NCBI RefSeq assembly: GCF_014212125.1
Contig: NZ_JACJVP010000047.1
Span: forward strand, 62,001-126,000
Reading direction: 5' to 3'
From: Cohnella nanjingensis
GTDB taxonomy: Bacteria > Bacillota > Bacilli > Paenibacillales > Paenibacillaceae
DNA: 64,000 bases
Positions 1 through 8,808 of the stretch are shown here, one piece after another. The notes under the pieces were generated by a model. The model was not told the DNA's origin. It was given only the letters and a program-made list of their open reading frames with translations, and ran no database searches. A program made the position numbers and the translations under genes. Numbering within the stretch: position 1 is the first letter of the stretch; each line of letters opens with the position of its first letter.

Positions 1-1019
1 GCGCCGGCAATCACGCCCAAGGGGTCGCGTACTCCTGCCAAGCGCTCGGCATCCCCGGGATCATCTATATGCCCGCCACCACGCCGCGGCAGAAGATTAA
101 CCAAGTGAAGCTGTTCGGAGGGGACAACGTCGAGGTTCGCCTGATCGGCGACACCTTCGACGACGCCTATGCCGAAGCGATCCGCGCCAGCCGCGAGACG
201 GACATGTCCTTCGTGCATCCGTTCGACGATCCGCGGATCGTCGCGGGCAACGGCACGGTAGGCAAAGAGATCTACGAGACCAGCCGGCAGCCGATCGACG
301 TGCTGCTCGTCACGGTCGGCGGGGGCGGCCTGGCTGCGGGGGTCGCCGCCTACGTAAAGACGGTCAGCCCCTCCACCGTCATCATCGGCGTCGAACCGGA
401 AGGCGCCCCTTCCATGCGCGCGTCGCTGGACGAACAGGCGGTCGTGACGCTGGAGGAGATCGACAAGTTCGTGGACGGAGCCGCCGTGAAGCGGGTCGGG
501 GATCTCACCTACGCGCTCTGCCGCGAGCTGCTGGACGACGTCGTCGTCGTGCCGGAAGGCCGCATCTGCACGACGATCCTGGAGCTGTACAACGAGCATG
601 CCATCGTAGCCGAGCCAGCGGGCGCGCTCACGGTCGCGGCGTTGCCGATGCTGGCCGACCGCCTCGCCGGCAAGAACGTCGTCTGCATCGTCAGCGGCGG
701 CAACAACGACGTCGACCGGATGCAGGAGATCAAGGAACGCTCGCTCATCTACGAGGGACTGAAGCATTATTTCATGATCAACTTCCCGCAGCGCGCGGGC
801 GCGCTGCGCGAGTTCCTCGACGACGTGCTCGGCCCAAGCGACGACATCGTGCAATTCGAATATACGAAGAAGCACAACAAGGAGAACGGACCGGCGCTCG
901 TCGGCATCGAGCTGAAGAGCCCGGACGACTACGATCCGCTAGTCGAGCGCATGACGCGCAAGGGATTCCGCTACGTCGAGCTGAACAAGGATCCCCAGCT
1001 GTTCAATTTGCTAATTTGA
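1..1019 (+). CDS. ilvA: Threonine ammonia-lyase (threonine dehydratase), 5'-truncated by the window edge
   Basis: PLP enzyme that deaminates threonine to 2-oxobutanoate, the first step of isoleucine synthesis. The frame is open from base 3, so 338 residues are visible and the start and the PLP lysine lie outside the window. The first visible residues are AGNHAQGVAY, the conserved GNHAQG loop that follows the lysine. VGGGGLAAG (about nt 321-347) is the glycine-rich phosphate-binding loop and VSGGNND (about nt 690-710) is the final core motif. From about nt 750 a short ACT-like regulatory domain follows (FMINFPQRAGALREF), as in the short Bacillus-type enzyme. Family assignment is secure; biosynthetic rather than catabolic role is inferred from the regulatory tail. 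Confidence 0.95.
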   Translation, partial: AGNHAQGVAYSCQALGIPGIIYMPATTPRQKINQVKLFGGDNVEVRLIGDTFDDAYAEAIRASRETDMSFVHPFDDPRIVAGNGTVGKEIYETSRQPIDVLLVTVGGGGLAAGVAAYVKTVSPSTVIIGVEPEGAPSMRASLDEQAVVTLEEIDKFVDGAAVKRVGDLTYALCRELLDDVVVVPEGRICTTILELYNEHAIVAEPAGALTVAALPMLADRLAGKNVVCIVSGGNNDVDRMQEIKERSLIYEGLKHYFMINFPQRAGALREFLDDVLGPSDDIVQFEYTKKHNKENGPALVGIELKSPDDYDPLVERMTRKGFRYVELNKDPQLFNLLI

Positions 1020-1102
1020 CCTCCGGTTAATTTGGTATTTACAAAGGTACATTACATTAAAATAAGGAGTGAAAGCAGAAGCAAGATAAAGGAGCGGGAA
1101 CG

Positions 1103-2287
1103 ATGGGGGAACAGCCGGAGATGACGACCCTGCCCCGGAGAGGACCGAAGGTACTTATCCTGTATGCGCAATTCGGAGAAGGCCACTGGCAGGCGGCGCA
1201 AGCGTTGAAAGCGGGCTTCGAACGGCACGGCATCGCGGACGTGCGCCTCCTCGACCTGATGGCCGAATCGCATCCGATCGTGAACGGCGTCAGCCGGTTC
1301 GTCTATCGCAACAGCTATGCGTACTGGCCGCAGGTCTACGGCTGGGTGTACGCGGCCACGAAGGACATGAAGCCCCGCTCGCTGTTCGCCCATTGGCTGC
1401 ATTCGTTCGGGGCGGACACGATGAAGCGCCTCATCCGGCGCGAGCAGCCGGACATCGTCATTCATACGTTTCCCGCCCTCGTGCTGCCCGCGATGGCCGG
1501 CCGGCTCGGTCGTCGCATCCGGATGTACAACGTCGTCACCGACTTCGAGCTTCACATGCGCTGGGTGCACCCGCAGGTGAACAAATATTATGTCGCGACC
1601 GAGGATCTGCGCGACCAGCTGGCCGGAACGGGCGTGCCGCGGGAGCGCATCGCCGTCACCGGCATCCCGCTGCGCGGCGCCTTCGGCCGGGGGCACGGGC
1701 GCAGCGCCTTGGCGGCCGCCGCGGCGCGATACGGGCTGGACGCCCGCCGCCCCGTCGTGCTCGTCATGGCCGGCGCCCAGGGCGCGCTCCCGGGCGTCCG
1801 CGAGCTGTGCGGCCGCCTGTGCGCGGAGCCGGGCGTGCAGACGGCGATCGTCTGCGGCCGCAATCGCGCCCTGGCGGACGACCTGCGGCTCGCCTTCGCC
1901 GGGAATGGGAACGTCGCGGTCTTCGATTACGTAGAGCAAATCGACGAGCTGATGGGGCTGTCGACCTGCATCGTCACGAAGCCGGGCGGGTTGACGCTGT
2001 CCGAGGCGATCCTGGCCGGCCTCCCCATCTTCCTCTACCGGCCGGTGCCGGGACAGGAACGGGGCAACGCCCGCTACTTGGCGGCCAAGGGCGCGGCCGT
2101 CGTATGCCGTACGGGCCGCGAGCTGGCGAATGCCGTCCTGGGCCTCTTGGGCGATCCCGCGAAGCGGCGGGAGATGCTGTCGGCGCTGGAAGGACTGCGC
2201 AAGAAGGATGCGGCCGACCGGATCGTTTTGGATATTTTGCAGGATTTGCCTATAATTGAAATGAACGAATCCGCAGCCCGGATCTGA
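1103..2287 (+). CDS. ugtP: Processive diacylglycerol glucosyltransferase-like protein (UgtP/YpfP, MGDG synthase fold, GT28)
   Basis: 394 residues, close to the usual length of UgtP (about 380-390). The N-terminal MGDG-synthase domain carries GHWQAAQAL at residues 27-35, the family's GHxxAAxAL motif that binds the lipid acceptor. The C-terminal UDP-sugar domain carries KPGGLTLSEAILAGLPI near residues 291-307. Known homologues transfer glucose from UDP-glucose to diacylglycerol at the inner membrane face, making glycolipids and the lipoteichoic acid anchor. The ATG at 1103 is preceded by AAGGAGCGGG. The next genes encode an MFS protein and a VTT membrane protein on the same strand, which resembles the staphylococcal ypfP-ltaA arrangement. 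The exact lipid product cannot be read from sequence. Confidence 0.8.
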   Translation: MGEQPEMTTLPRRGPKVLILYAQFGEGHWQAAQALKAGFERHGIADVRLLDLMAESHPIVNGVSRFVYRNSYAYWPQVYGWVYAATKDMKPRSLFAHWLHSFGADTMKRLIRREQPDIVIHTFPALVLPAMAGRLGRRIRMYNVVTDFELHMRWVHPQVNKYYVATEDLRDQLAGTGVPRERIAVTGIPLRGAFGRGHGRSALAAAAARYGLDARRPVVLVMAGAQGALPGVRELCGRLCAEPGVQTAIVCGRNRALADDLRLAFAGNGNVAVFDYVEQIDELMGLSTCIVTKPGGLTLSEAILAGLPIFLYRPVPGQERGNARYLAAKGAAVVCRTGRELANAVLGLLGDPAKRREMLSALEGLRKKDAADRIVLDILQDLPIIEMNESAARI

Positions 2288-2449
2288 ATCGGCCGGACCG
2301 TAGTCGGCTTCGCCGTCCGCCAAAGCGGGTAAACACGTCTTTATCGGCGGCGTTTCGGCGAACGAGCCGGACGGATCGATTCCGCTCCGAACGCGGACAA
2401 GACCCTGCCCGGCCCTTCGGCCGCGGCAGGCTTTCAAAGGAGATCTCCT

Positions 2450-3643
2450 GTGAAATCAGCCCCCTTGCGGTCCTTTTTCAATCCGGAAATGTCGTTGCTC
2501 GCTCTTATTCTCTTCATGGTCGAATTCGTACGGGGCGCGGCGCTCATCAGCTTTCTGCCCATCTACGGCAAGAATACGCTCGGCCTCGACCTCGACGTCA
2601 TCGGGGTCGCGATCACCGCGCATTACCTGGTCGATACGGCATTGAAGCTGGGCATCGGATACTTGATGCACCGCTTCGCCGTACGCACGCTCATTAACGG
2701 CGGACTGCTCGCTTCGCTCATCGGCGTCTTCCTCCTCGGGTATGCGGATGTACCCTGGCTGTTCATCGCCGCGTCCGGGCTATACGGCCTCGGCATCTCG
2801 CCGATCTGGATCTACTGCCTGACGAAGGTCAAGGAAGAAGGCCGCGGCGCGCAGATGGGCTTCCTCTATACGATCTGGCTCGTGGGGCTCGGCGCCGGCC
2901 CCGTCGTCATGAACCTGCTGCTGGAGCGCGGCGCTTCGCTGAGCTACTGGGTCATGGTGCTTGGCTCCGCCGCGGCGTGGCTGCTGTCGTTCCTCATTCC
3001 GGCCGAGTCGCGCGCGGACGTGGAGACGGTACCGTTCCGCCGCCAGCTCGCCGTACTCGGCTCCCGCCTGAACGAGATGAAGCCGCTCCTGCCCGGCATG
3101 GTCATGCAGACGTTGGCGGCCGGCATGCTGCAGCCGATCCTGCCCAGCTTCGCCAAGGATCATCTCGGGATGTCGCCGACCCAGTATTCGATCCTGCTCT
3201 TCATCGGCGGCGGATGTACCGTTGCCGGCTTGATCCCGATGGGACGGTTCTCGGACTCGTTCGGCAAAAAGTGGTTCCTCGTCGCCGGCTTCCTCATCTT
3301 CGGCGTCGCGCTTTACGGGTTGACGCTGCATCCGGTCCTCGGCTTGGCGCTCGCTTGGGCGCTCGTCCTCGGGCTGTCCTACGCCGCCGTGCTGCCGGCC
3401 TGGAACTCGCTGCTCGCCGCCTACGTGCCGCCCGGCCAGAAGGGTCTGGGCTGGGGCGTCCTGTCGACGGTCGAAGGCATCGGCGGCCTGCTCGGCCCCG
3501 GCATCGGCGGCTTGATCGCGACGGCGAACGGGGAGCCGTACGTGGTCGTGGTGGCCGCGGCGATCTTCGCCGTCATCAGCTTCATCTACCTGCTCTTCCC
3601 CTTCCGCCTGTTCCGGGGCGAGAATCCGGCGCAGCCATCGTGA
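2450..3643 (+). CDS. MFS transporter, possible LtaA-like glycolipid flippase
   Basis: 397 residues with about twelve hydrophobic helices and no signal peptide, typical of the major facilitator superfamily. The start is GTG at 2450, supported by AAAGGAG at 2436-2442. It follows the UgtP-like gene by about 160 bases and overlaps or abuts the next gene. In Staphylococcus aureus the MFS protein LtaA is encoded beside ypfP and flips the glycolipid anchor of lipoteichoic acid; the same gene pairing here suggests a similar role. That is inferred from context only, and a drug or sugar efflux role is equally possible from the sequence. Confidence 0.75.
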   Translation: MKSAPLRSFFNPEMSLLALILFMVEFVRGAALISFLPIYGKNTLGLDLDVIGVAITAHYLVDTALKLGIGYLMHRFAVRTLINGGLLASLIGVFLLGYADVPWLFIAASGLYGLGISPIWIYCLTKVKEEGRGAQMGFLYTIWLVGLGAGPVVMNLLLERGASLSYWVMVLGSAAAWLLSFLIPAESRADVETVPFRRQLAVLGSRLNEMKPLLPGMVMQTLAAGMLQPILPSFAKDHLGMSPTQYSILLFIGGGCTVAGLIPMGRFSDSFGKKWFLVAGFLIFGVALYGLTLHPVLGLALAWALVLGLSYAAVLPAWNSLLAAYVPPGQKGLGWGVLSTVEGIGGLLGPGIGGLIATANGEPYVVVVAAAIFAVISFIYLLFPFRLFRGENPAQPS

Positions 3644-3651
3644 GGTACGCT

Positions 3652-4281
3652 ATGCACCTGCTATGGACAGCCTTCGCGTCCGGACGTTGGCAGCAATGGA
3701 CGCACGAATTGAAAAGCCTGGACCTGGACAAGATCCAGGCGCTGCTGGACCGCTTCTCCGCGCTGGGTCCGCTGCCGGGCATCCTGCTCCCGCTGACCGA
3801 ATCGCTGCTGCCCTTCCTGCCGCTGGTCGTGTTCGTCGTGGCGAATGCGCTGTCCTACGGCATGTGGCTCGGCTTCCTCTACTCCTGGATCGGCGTCTGC
3901 ATCGGCTCGCTGCTCGTCTTCCTGCTGGCCCGCGGCATCGGACGGCGATACAGCGAGCGCATCCGCGCACGGATGCCCAAGATGGAGAAGTTCTTCTCCT
4001 GGATCGAGACCAAGGGCTTCACGCCGATCTTCGTTCTCTCTTGCTTTCCCTTCTCCCCGTCCGCGCTGGTCAACATCGCCTCGGGCATGTCCATGATCCC
4101 GCTCCATACGTTCATGATCGCCGCGGTCATGGGCAAAGCCGTCATGATCTTTACGCTTTCTTTCTTAGGACACGACTTGAACGCGCTCGTCCATCAGCCT
4201 TGGCGCTTGGCCGTCGCGGGCGTCATCCTCGTCCTGCTGTGGCTGCTGGGCAAAAAGCTGGAATCGCGGTATGTCGGGTAA
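3652..4281 (+). CDS. TVP38/TMEM64 (VTT-domain) membrane protein
   Basis: 209 residues with five or six membrane segments. The stretch CFPFSPSALVNIASGMS (about residues 125-141) is the conserved proline/asparagine/glycine loop of the VTT (SNARE-associated, DedA-superfamily) domain. The ATG at 3652 is 8 bases after the MFS stop and has GAGG 6 bases upstream; an in-frame GTG at 3640 overlaps the MFS stop and is less likely. Relatives in the superfamily move or scramble polyprenyl phosphates and phospholipids, so its place in a glycolipid operon makes sense. Function in this organism is inferred. Confidence 0.8.
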   Translation: MHLLWTAFASGRWQQWTHELKSLDLDKIQALLDRFSALGPLPGILLPLTESLLPFLPLVVFVVANALSYGMWLGFLYSWIGVCIGSLLVFLLARGIGRRYSERIRARMPKMEKFFSWIETKGFTPIFVLSCFPFSPSALVNIASGMSMIPLHTFMIAAVMGKAVMIFTLSFLGHDLNALVHQPWRLAVAGVILVLLWLLGKKLESRYVG

Positions 4282-4376
4282 CGGCGGGAAGGCCGGCGTC
4301 GCGTTGCGTCGGGTAGAAGCTGACGAAAATGGACGGAAGACGGCTTAAAGCCGATTCAACGAGAGGAGCGACCGCC

Positions 4377-4745
4377 ATGTCTTGGGTGAACGTGATCGGA
4401 TACGGACTTTCCATCGCCCTCTTGGCCGCCCTCCTCGGCTGCATGTTCCTGATGGTCCGCGTCTTGTCCGGCGATGCCGGCAAATATCCGGAGCTGAAGG
4501 AGATGGTCGAGGCGCTGTTCGGCACCCCCGCCCATCTGCGTCCGGGACCGGGCGCAGCCCCGGATGTTTCGGCCGCAGGAGACGGCCCTATGCAGGATCG
4601 CCCGCACGGAGACCCGCCGGTTCGGAGCGACGGCGACGAGGAGATGACGCCCGCCGTCTACGACGAGACGTGTCCCGCCTGCCAATCGCCCGTCACGCAC
4701 CGGCACGTCTTCTGCCCCTCCTGCGATCTCCGCCTGCAGGACTAA
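4377..4745 (+). CDS. Small membrane-anchored protein with C-terminal zinc ribbon
   Basis: 122 residues, unknown family. One N-terminal membrane helix (GYGLSIALLAALLGCMFLMV, about residues 9-28) is followed by a Pro/Gly-rich linker and a C-terminal pair of knuckles CPACQ and CPSC spaced 16 residues apart, a rubredoxin-like zinc ribbon near the last 20 residues. The ATG at 4377 is chosen because GAGAGGAG lies 8 bases upstream; an ATG 48 bases earlier has no good ribosome site. It may close the lipid operon. No function is proposed. Confidence 0.7.
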   Translation: MSWVNVIGYGLSIALLAALLGCMFLMVRVLSGDAGKYPELKEMVEALFGTPAHLRPGPGAAPDVSAAGDGPMQDRPHGDPPVRSDGDEEMTPAVYDETCPACQSPVTHRHVFCPSCDLRLQD

Positions 4746-4837
4746 GGTTCGCACGCACGGCGAGCGGACGCCAGCATAAGCGGCATTCGTCCGTGGCACC
4801 CTATTCGGGTGACTTCACCGAATAAGGAGGAATCGCC

Positions 4838-4981
4838 ATGTCCGGCGAACAACCGTCCGCAGGCCAGATCAAAGCGAGCCGCGCCCAATCCAAGGCCGAC
4901 CGCTCGGGCCAAGGCAAGGCTGCAGCAAGCCGTCTGCAATCCGAAACCGACCGCGCCGCCGTGCCGAAGCACGGACAGTAA
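4838..4981 (+). CDS. Small basic hydrophilic protein (47 aa), unknown
   Basis: A 47-residue open frame with an excellent ribosome site (AAGGAGGAATCGCC before the ATG). The product is rich in Lys, Arg, Gln, Ala and Ser (SKADRSGQGKAAASRLQSE), hydrophilic and without cysteine or membrane segment. Size, charge and composition recall minor small acid-soluble spore proteins, but I cannot match a named family. The next gene starts 24 bases downstream, so the two are probably co-transcribed. Confidence 0.55.
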   Translation: MSGEQPSAGQIKASRAQSKADRSGQGKAAASRLQSETDRAAVPKHGQ

Positions 4982-5005
4982 CGCATCCTATGACGAGGTG
5001 AGACG

Positions 5006-5281
5006 ATGAGCAAAGACATGAATCCGGTCTCGGGCGAGCCTGTCGAAGTCGATGGCGTATACAAGAACGAGTGGGGCCGCGAAGAAGAGCTGAAGCGCGG
5101 CGACCTTTTCCCGGCCGACGTCATGCTCGGCAACACCGAATGGGAATGGGTCGAGATGAGCTTCGACAACCACCACGAGGGCGAGACGGACCCGAGGCTC
5201 GTGCCGAAGGAGAAAGATATCGACAAGCAAGGCAAGATTCTGCATCCCCGCAGACAGGTGGACCGCGGCTCCAAGGGCTGA
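5006..5281 (+). CDS. Small protein, possibly YjzC-like
   Basis: 91 residues, acidic in the middle and basic at the end. ATG at 5006 has GAGGTGAG just upstream. The pattern DGVYKNEWG ... LKRGDLFPAD ... EWEWVEMSF resembles the short YjzC-type proteins of Bacillus (GVY ... L.AG..FP ... W), but the protein is longer than those (about 60 aa), so the link is weak. It follows the 47-aa gene by 24 bases and is ended by a strong hairpin at 5301-5345. Confidence 0.5.
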   Translation: MSKDMNPVSGEPVEVDGVYKNEWGREEELKRGDLFPADVMLGNTEWEWVEMSFDNHHEGETDPRLVPKEKDIDKQGKILHPRRQVDRGSKG

Positions 5282-5300
5282 TCGTCCGCTTCGCTCGAAA

Positions 5301-5345
5301 AGAGGCTATCCTCGCGACCGCACGCAGCGGCCGGGGATAGCCTCT
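5301..5345. terminator. Bidirectional intrinsic terminator
   Basis: AGAGGCTATCC at 5301-5311 pairs with GGATAGCCTCT at 5335-5345 around a GC-rich loop; A's precede it and a T-containing tract follows. It sits between two converging genes (ends at 5281 and 5359), so it can serve both strands. Confidence 0.75.
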
Positions 5346-5358
5346 TGCCTTGTTCATC

Positions 5359-6396
5359 TTATTCGTCGGACGCTTCGCCTTCCTGCCGGTCGAGCCAATG
5401 CTCGGTGAGCTTGTCCAGACGCCGCAGCCGATCTTCGTAGGCGAAGATGGCCGACGCGACGGTCAGCAGCCGCGTCCGCGCGGCCGGGTCCTGCTCCCCC
5501 TCGTTGATCAGCTCGGTTAGGAGGACCGTTCCTTCCGGCGGCGGCGCCGCGGCGGCGGCGTTGGCCTTCAGCTTGCCTTCCCATTTCCAGAGCAGCTGCT
5601 CGTGATAGCTGCACAGCGTCTCGATCTGGCGATCCACGAGCCGGCTCCAGGAGCCTTCCGGCGCGGCGGAGAAGTAATACTCCTCGACCGCGTCGACCAG
5701 CGTCACGCCCCGCTCCAACGCGGACAGCATGCCCTTGTACACCACGAGCAGGCGCGCGCGATGAGCCCGCGACTTGCGCCGCAGCACCCGTTCCTCCGCG
5801 AACAGATCGTAGAAGCCCTCCAGCTTGCGCAGATTTCCGCGGAGGCCGTTCAGCTCGTCCTTGAACACCTTCTCCTTGAGCTCGTTGGAGACGGATGTCC
5901 GAAGCAGCCGGGACAGCTGCGATTGAGCATCTTGAACGTAACTGAGAAACCGGCTGCGATGACGGGGCGGCGCAACGGCGATATTGACCACGAATGACGA
6001 GACGATGCCGGTCAGCAGCGCCGCCAGACGGTCCCAGATCAGCGGCCAGCCGAGCCCGTGCGCCTCCATCAGGACGACGACGGTCACGACGGTCAAGCCG
6101 ATCGTCTCCTCCGCCTTCAGCCGAATGCACAGCAGGATGACGAAGATCGAGACCAAGCCGATGGACAGAGGACTGCTACCGACCAGCCAGACGGCCAGCA
6201 GTGCGATGCCCGCGCCGAGTAAGTTGCTCTGCAGCTGCTGAAGCACCTGCACCCAACTGCGATAGATGGAAGGCTGAATCATCACGATCGCGGCGATCGC
6301 CGCGATCAGCGGCGACTGCAGTCCGCTCAGTTCGCCGACCCAGAGGGCGATCGCCACGGCCAGCCCGGTCTTGAATACGCGGGCGCCGATCTTCAT
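5359..6396 (-). CDS. Aromatic acid exporter (ArAE/FUSC-like) family membrane protein
   Basis: 345 residues. The first about 145 residues hold four to six closely packed membrane helices, with AIALWVGELSGLQSPLIAAI typical of the ArAE_1 (former DUF939) family to which Bacillus YqjA belongs. The rest is a long cytoplasmic helical domain ending in an acidic tail. The ATG at 6396 overlaps the stop of the upstream AlkC-like gene (ATGA), so the two genes are translationally coupled. Export of aromatic or other organic acids is the annotated family role; the substrate here is unknown. Confidence 0.8.
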   Translation of the reverse strand: MKIGARVFKTGLAVAIALWVGELSGLQSPLIAAIAAIVMIQPSIYRSWVQVLQQLQSNLLGAGIALLAVWLVGSSPLSIGLVSIFVILLCIRLKAEETIGLTVVTVVVLMEAHGLGWPLIWDRLAALLTGIVSSFVVNIAVAPPRHRSRFLSYVQDAQSQLSRLLRTSVSNELKEKVFKDELNGLRGNLRKLEGFYDLFAEERVLRRKSRAHRARLLVVYKGMLSALERGVTLVDAVEEYYFSAAPEGSWSRLVDRQIETLCSYHEQLLWKWEGKLKANAAAAAPPPEGTVLLTELINEGEQDPAARTRLLTVASAIFAYEDRLRRLDKLTEHWLDRQEGEASDE

Positions 6397-7499
6397 GGCG
6401 ATTCGGCCCCCTCCCCCGTCAAGCGGATCTCCGTCTCCGCCAGCGGTTGCCCGTTGACCACGAGGACGAGCCGGTGCGCGCCCGGATGATGGCGGCGGGT
6501 CGACAGGTCGGCGAAGGCGTGCCGCCTGGCGCCGCTGACTTGCTCGCCTCCGGCGGCGACGCGTTCGCTGAGCTTGAACAGCTTGCGGTAGGCTTTGCCG
6601 CTCGGGCGCGGGTAATAGACGGCCAGCTCGAGCCGCAGCTTGGCCCCCGCCCCCTCAGGCATGCGCAAGGCGTATTGAATCTCCGCGGCGCCCCCGATCG
6701 ACACTTCGGAAGGCGAGGCCGACCAGGCCGTCACCTCGATGCCGGACAGCGGCGCCAGGCCGAAGAGCGCCAGCGCCTCCGGATCGGCGGATTGGCGGAT
6801 CAGGCTTCTGCACGCGTGCCGCAGCAGCGCGTCCGTCTCCGGCTGCCGGCCGAACCAGCGCTTGGCCAGCTCGAGCACAAGGGCCGGATGGTCCTTGGAG
6901 ATGTCGTTCAGATTGTTGGCTACGCTGCGGCGGACATACTCGGACGGATCGGCCTTCAGCGCCTCCAGGATCGGCAGGATCGGCGACGGGTCGCGCTTGA
7001 ACGCGGGCAGCGCGTCCGCCCACGGCAGCCGGGGCCGGCATCCCTCGCTCGCGAGCCGCCGGACGTGCTCGTCCGCATCCAGGCTCCACGCCTGCATCTG
7101 CGCCATCATCCGGGGCGTATCCCGCTTGATGAACGGACGCACGGCGAATTCGGCCGAAGAGAGCGCCGTGAACTTCGCCAGCGCGCGCATCGATCGCTCC
7201 CAGTCGTCCAGGCCGAATCGCTCCACGAAGTCCGGGAAAAACAAATACGGGAAGCCCCGGCAGTCGTCCGCGATCCCTTCGAGGACGTCCAACGCTTCTT
7301 CGTACCGCTGCGGCAGCTTCTCTCCCAAGCTGTCGGTGATGCGCCGGATGCGCCCTTTGAGCTCCAAGCGTTCCCAGCCTTCGCCCAGGACGAGCCGGAC
7401 GAAGCCGGCCGCGTCGAACCCGGCATGCCGCCGCCTTACCCGTTCTCCGAACTGCTTCAGAAATGCTTCGTCATATATGGCTTTAAGCGGTTCGGCCAT
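6393..7499 (-). CDS. DNA alkylation repair protein, AlkC-like (HEAT repeats plus C-terminal Ig-like domain)
   Basis: 368 residues. Start is the ATG at 7499 with AAGGGGG 8 bases upstream; the open frame continues upstream to 7649 but lacks a ribosome site. The helical HEAT-repeat region includes YVRRSVANNLNDISKDHPAL (about residues 195-214), a hallmark of AlkC/AlkD glycosylases that excise N3- and N7-alkylated purines without base flipping. Residues about 275-365 are beta-rich and fit the immunoglobulin-like C-terminal domain known from AlkC. It overlaps the next gene by four bases. Confidence 0.8.
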   Translation of the reverse strand: MAEPLKAIYDEAFLKQFGERVRRRHAGFDAAGFVRLVLGEGWERLELKGRIRRITDSLGEKLPQRYEEALDVLEGIADDCRGFPYLFFPDFVERFGLDDWERSMRALAKFTALSSAEFAVRPFIKRDTPRMMAQMQAWSLDADEHVRRLASEGCRPRLPWADALPAFKRDPSPILPILEALKADPSEYVRRSVANNLNDISKDHPALVLELAKRWFGRQPETDALLRHACRSLIRQSADPEALALFGLAPLSGIEVTAWSASPSEVSIGGAAEIQYALRMPEGAGAKLRLELAVYYPRPSGKAYRKLFKLSERVAAGGEQVSGARRHAFADLSTRRHHPGAHRLVLVVNGQPLAETEIRLTGEGAESP

Positions 7500-7548
7500 G
7501 CTTTTATCCCCCTTGCGCGCTTCCCCATCGGTCAGGCTTGATCCCTTA

Positions 7549-8310
7549 TTATAACATCTCGCGGGCCATCTCCGCTCGGTCCGTCGGCGCCCCGATCCCG
7601 GCAGCCTCCCGGATCCGCCCGCTGAGCGCGAACAGGAAGGCCGACGCAAAGGCGGTCGTCGCAGCCGTCTTCCAGCCTTCCTTTATCGTCAACAGCAGCA
7701 GCACCGCGCTCTCGTCCATCTGGCGGGTATCGACCGCGTCCATGCCGACGGCCGCCGCCGCAGCGACGATGCCCAGGGCGAAGAAGCCTCTGGCCGCCTT
7801 GCGGGCGCCGAGCAGCCGCCACAGTCCCCACATCGCGCACAGCCCGCACACCGCATAGAGCGGAATCAGCCAGTCTCCCGCTTCCATCCAAGGCAGCAGC
7901 CGGACGCCGGTCATCTCCAAATACCGGTCGCGCAGCCGCTCGTGCAGGGCGAACCGCTCGTCGAGCGCGAGCCACGCGAATACGGCCGCGACGACCGTCC
8001 AGCCTAGACCCTCGCGGCGCTCCAGGAAGCGGACTCGCCGCCGGGCCGTCGGTTCCGGGGCCGGCGCCTCCCGCTTCCCGGCGGCGAGCAGGGCGTTCAA
8101 GCCGGCCAGCGCCGCCCCGAGTACCAGCAGCACGCTCTCCAGCCAACCCTGCGGGGTCGTCTCCGCCGCCACATAGATCCAGTATTGCGGCCATCCGGCC
8201 GCGATCATCCCGCCTGTGAAGCCGGCAACGGCCAGCCACAAGGCGAGCAGGAGCAGCCGCTCCGCGCGGCGCCAGCGATCCAGCTGCCTCTTGCGGTCCT
8301 GCCGCTTCAT
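7549..8310 (-). CDS. Uncharacterised multi-pass membrane protein
   Basis: 253 residues with about six hydrophobic segments (near residues 15-40, 50-75, 100-120, 145-165, 175-195 and 215-235) and basic loops. I do not recognise the family. The ATG at 8310 overlaps the stop of the gene upstream (ATGA), which favours this start over the longer frame reaching 8409. Ala, Leu, Arg and Gly are very frequent, as expected for high-GC DNA. It precedes the AlkC-like gene by 49 bases and may share its transcript. Confidence 0.65.
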   Translation of the reverse strand: MKRQDRKRQLDRWRRAERLLLLALWLAVAGFTGGMIAAGWPQYWIYVAAETTPQGWLESVLLVLGAALAGLNALLAAGKREAPAPEPTARRRVRFLERREGLGWTVVAAVFAWLALDERFALHERLRDRYLEMTGVRLLPWMEAGDWLIPLYAVCGLCAMWGLWRLLGARKAARGFFALGIVAAAAAVGMDAVDTRQMDESAVLLLLTIKEGWKTAATTAFASAFLFALSGRIREAAGIGAPTDRAEMAREML

Positions 8311-8519
8311 AGCGTGTCCACCAGACGGCGCGGTTCGCCTGCGGCCAGCTCGCACAGGTTGGCGATCCACATCTCGTAACCGCGTCCGATCACCTCTGCC
8401 GAGTACCAAGCCGTGTGCCCCGTCTGCAGCATCCGGCCTTCGGCGAGCCGCGAGGCCTGCGCCTCCGAGAACGTCGCCCTCCCCCGGGCCGTGATGACCA
8501 CTACTTGGGTACCTGCCAA
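8307..8519 (-). CDS. Small hypothetical protein (70 aa), TTG start
   Basis: Soluble 70-residue protein starting M(TTG)AGTQVVVITARGRATFSEAQ and ending LVDTL. The TTG at 8519 has a perfect GGAGGG six bases upstream; the in-frame ATG at 8549 has its GGAAGG only two bases away, so TTG is preferred. Its stop overlaps the start of the membrane protein downstream, indicating translational coupling. No family recognised. Confidence 0.55.
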   Translation of the reverse strand: MAGTQVVVITARGRATFSEAQASRLAEGRMLQTGHTAWYSAEVIGRGYEMWIANLCELAAGEPRRLVDTL

Positions 8520-8808
8520 CGAGATCCCTCCGACTCTACAATTCTCCATATCCTTCCACTAACTATAACCCATTTGGACGCGTTCCGATCGCAAAAGTTT
8601 GAGCTAGAAGGACGAACGCGCTGCTAGGCACCTGGAACGTTCAAGCAGGAGAGGTGAATAGCGCCAGCTAGAATCGCATCAAGCGATAAATAAGAAAACG
8701 TTTTCAGAGAGGGACAAAAAAAGTCCGCGGACGTATGCCCCCGCGCCCCCTTACCTGCCGAGCGACGCGTCGATATCGGGCTCTCCCGTCCACTCGCCGG
8801 CTATTGGC
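8520..8808. other. Intergenic region with a cre-like palindrome
   Basis: No convincing gene in these 289 bases. AAGAAAACGTTTTCA at 8693-8707 matches the CcpA cre consensus WTGNAANCGNWNNCW except for one position. It lies downstream of the kinase gene and about 175 bases upstream of the TTG start at 8519, so it could act on the leftward operon, but distance and single copy make this uncertain. Confidence 0.35.

Noticed and set aside
2977..3651. N-terminal extension of the VTT-domain protein
   Set aside because: Lies fully inside the MFS gene in another frame and is low-complexity Arg/Ala; the ATG at 3652 has a ribosome site and gives the normal family length.
8693..8707. CcpA cre site as a firm regulatory call
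   Set aside because: One mismatch to consensus and not placed at a clear promoter; kept only as a note on the intergenic region.
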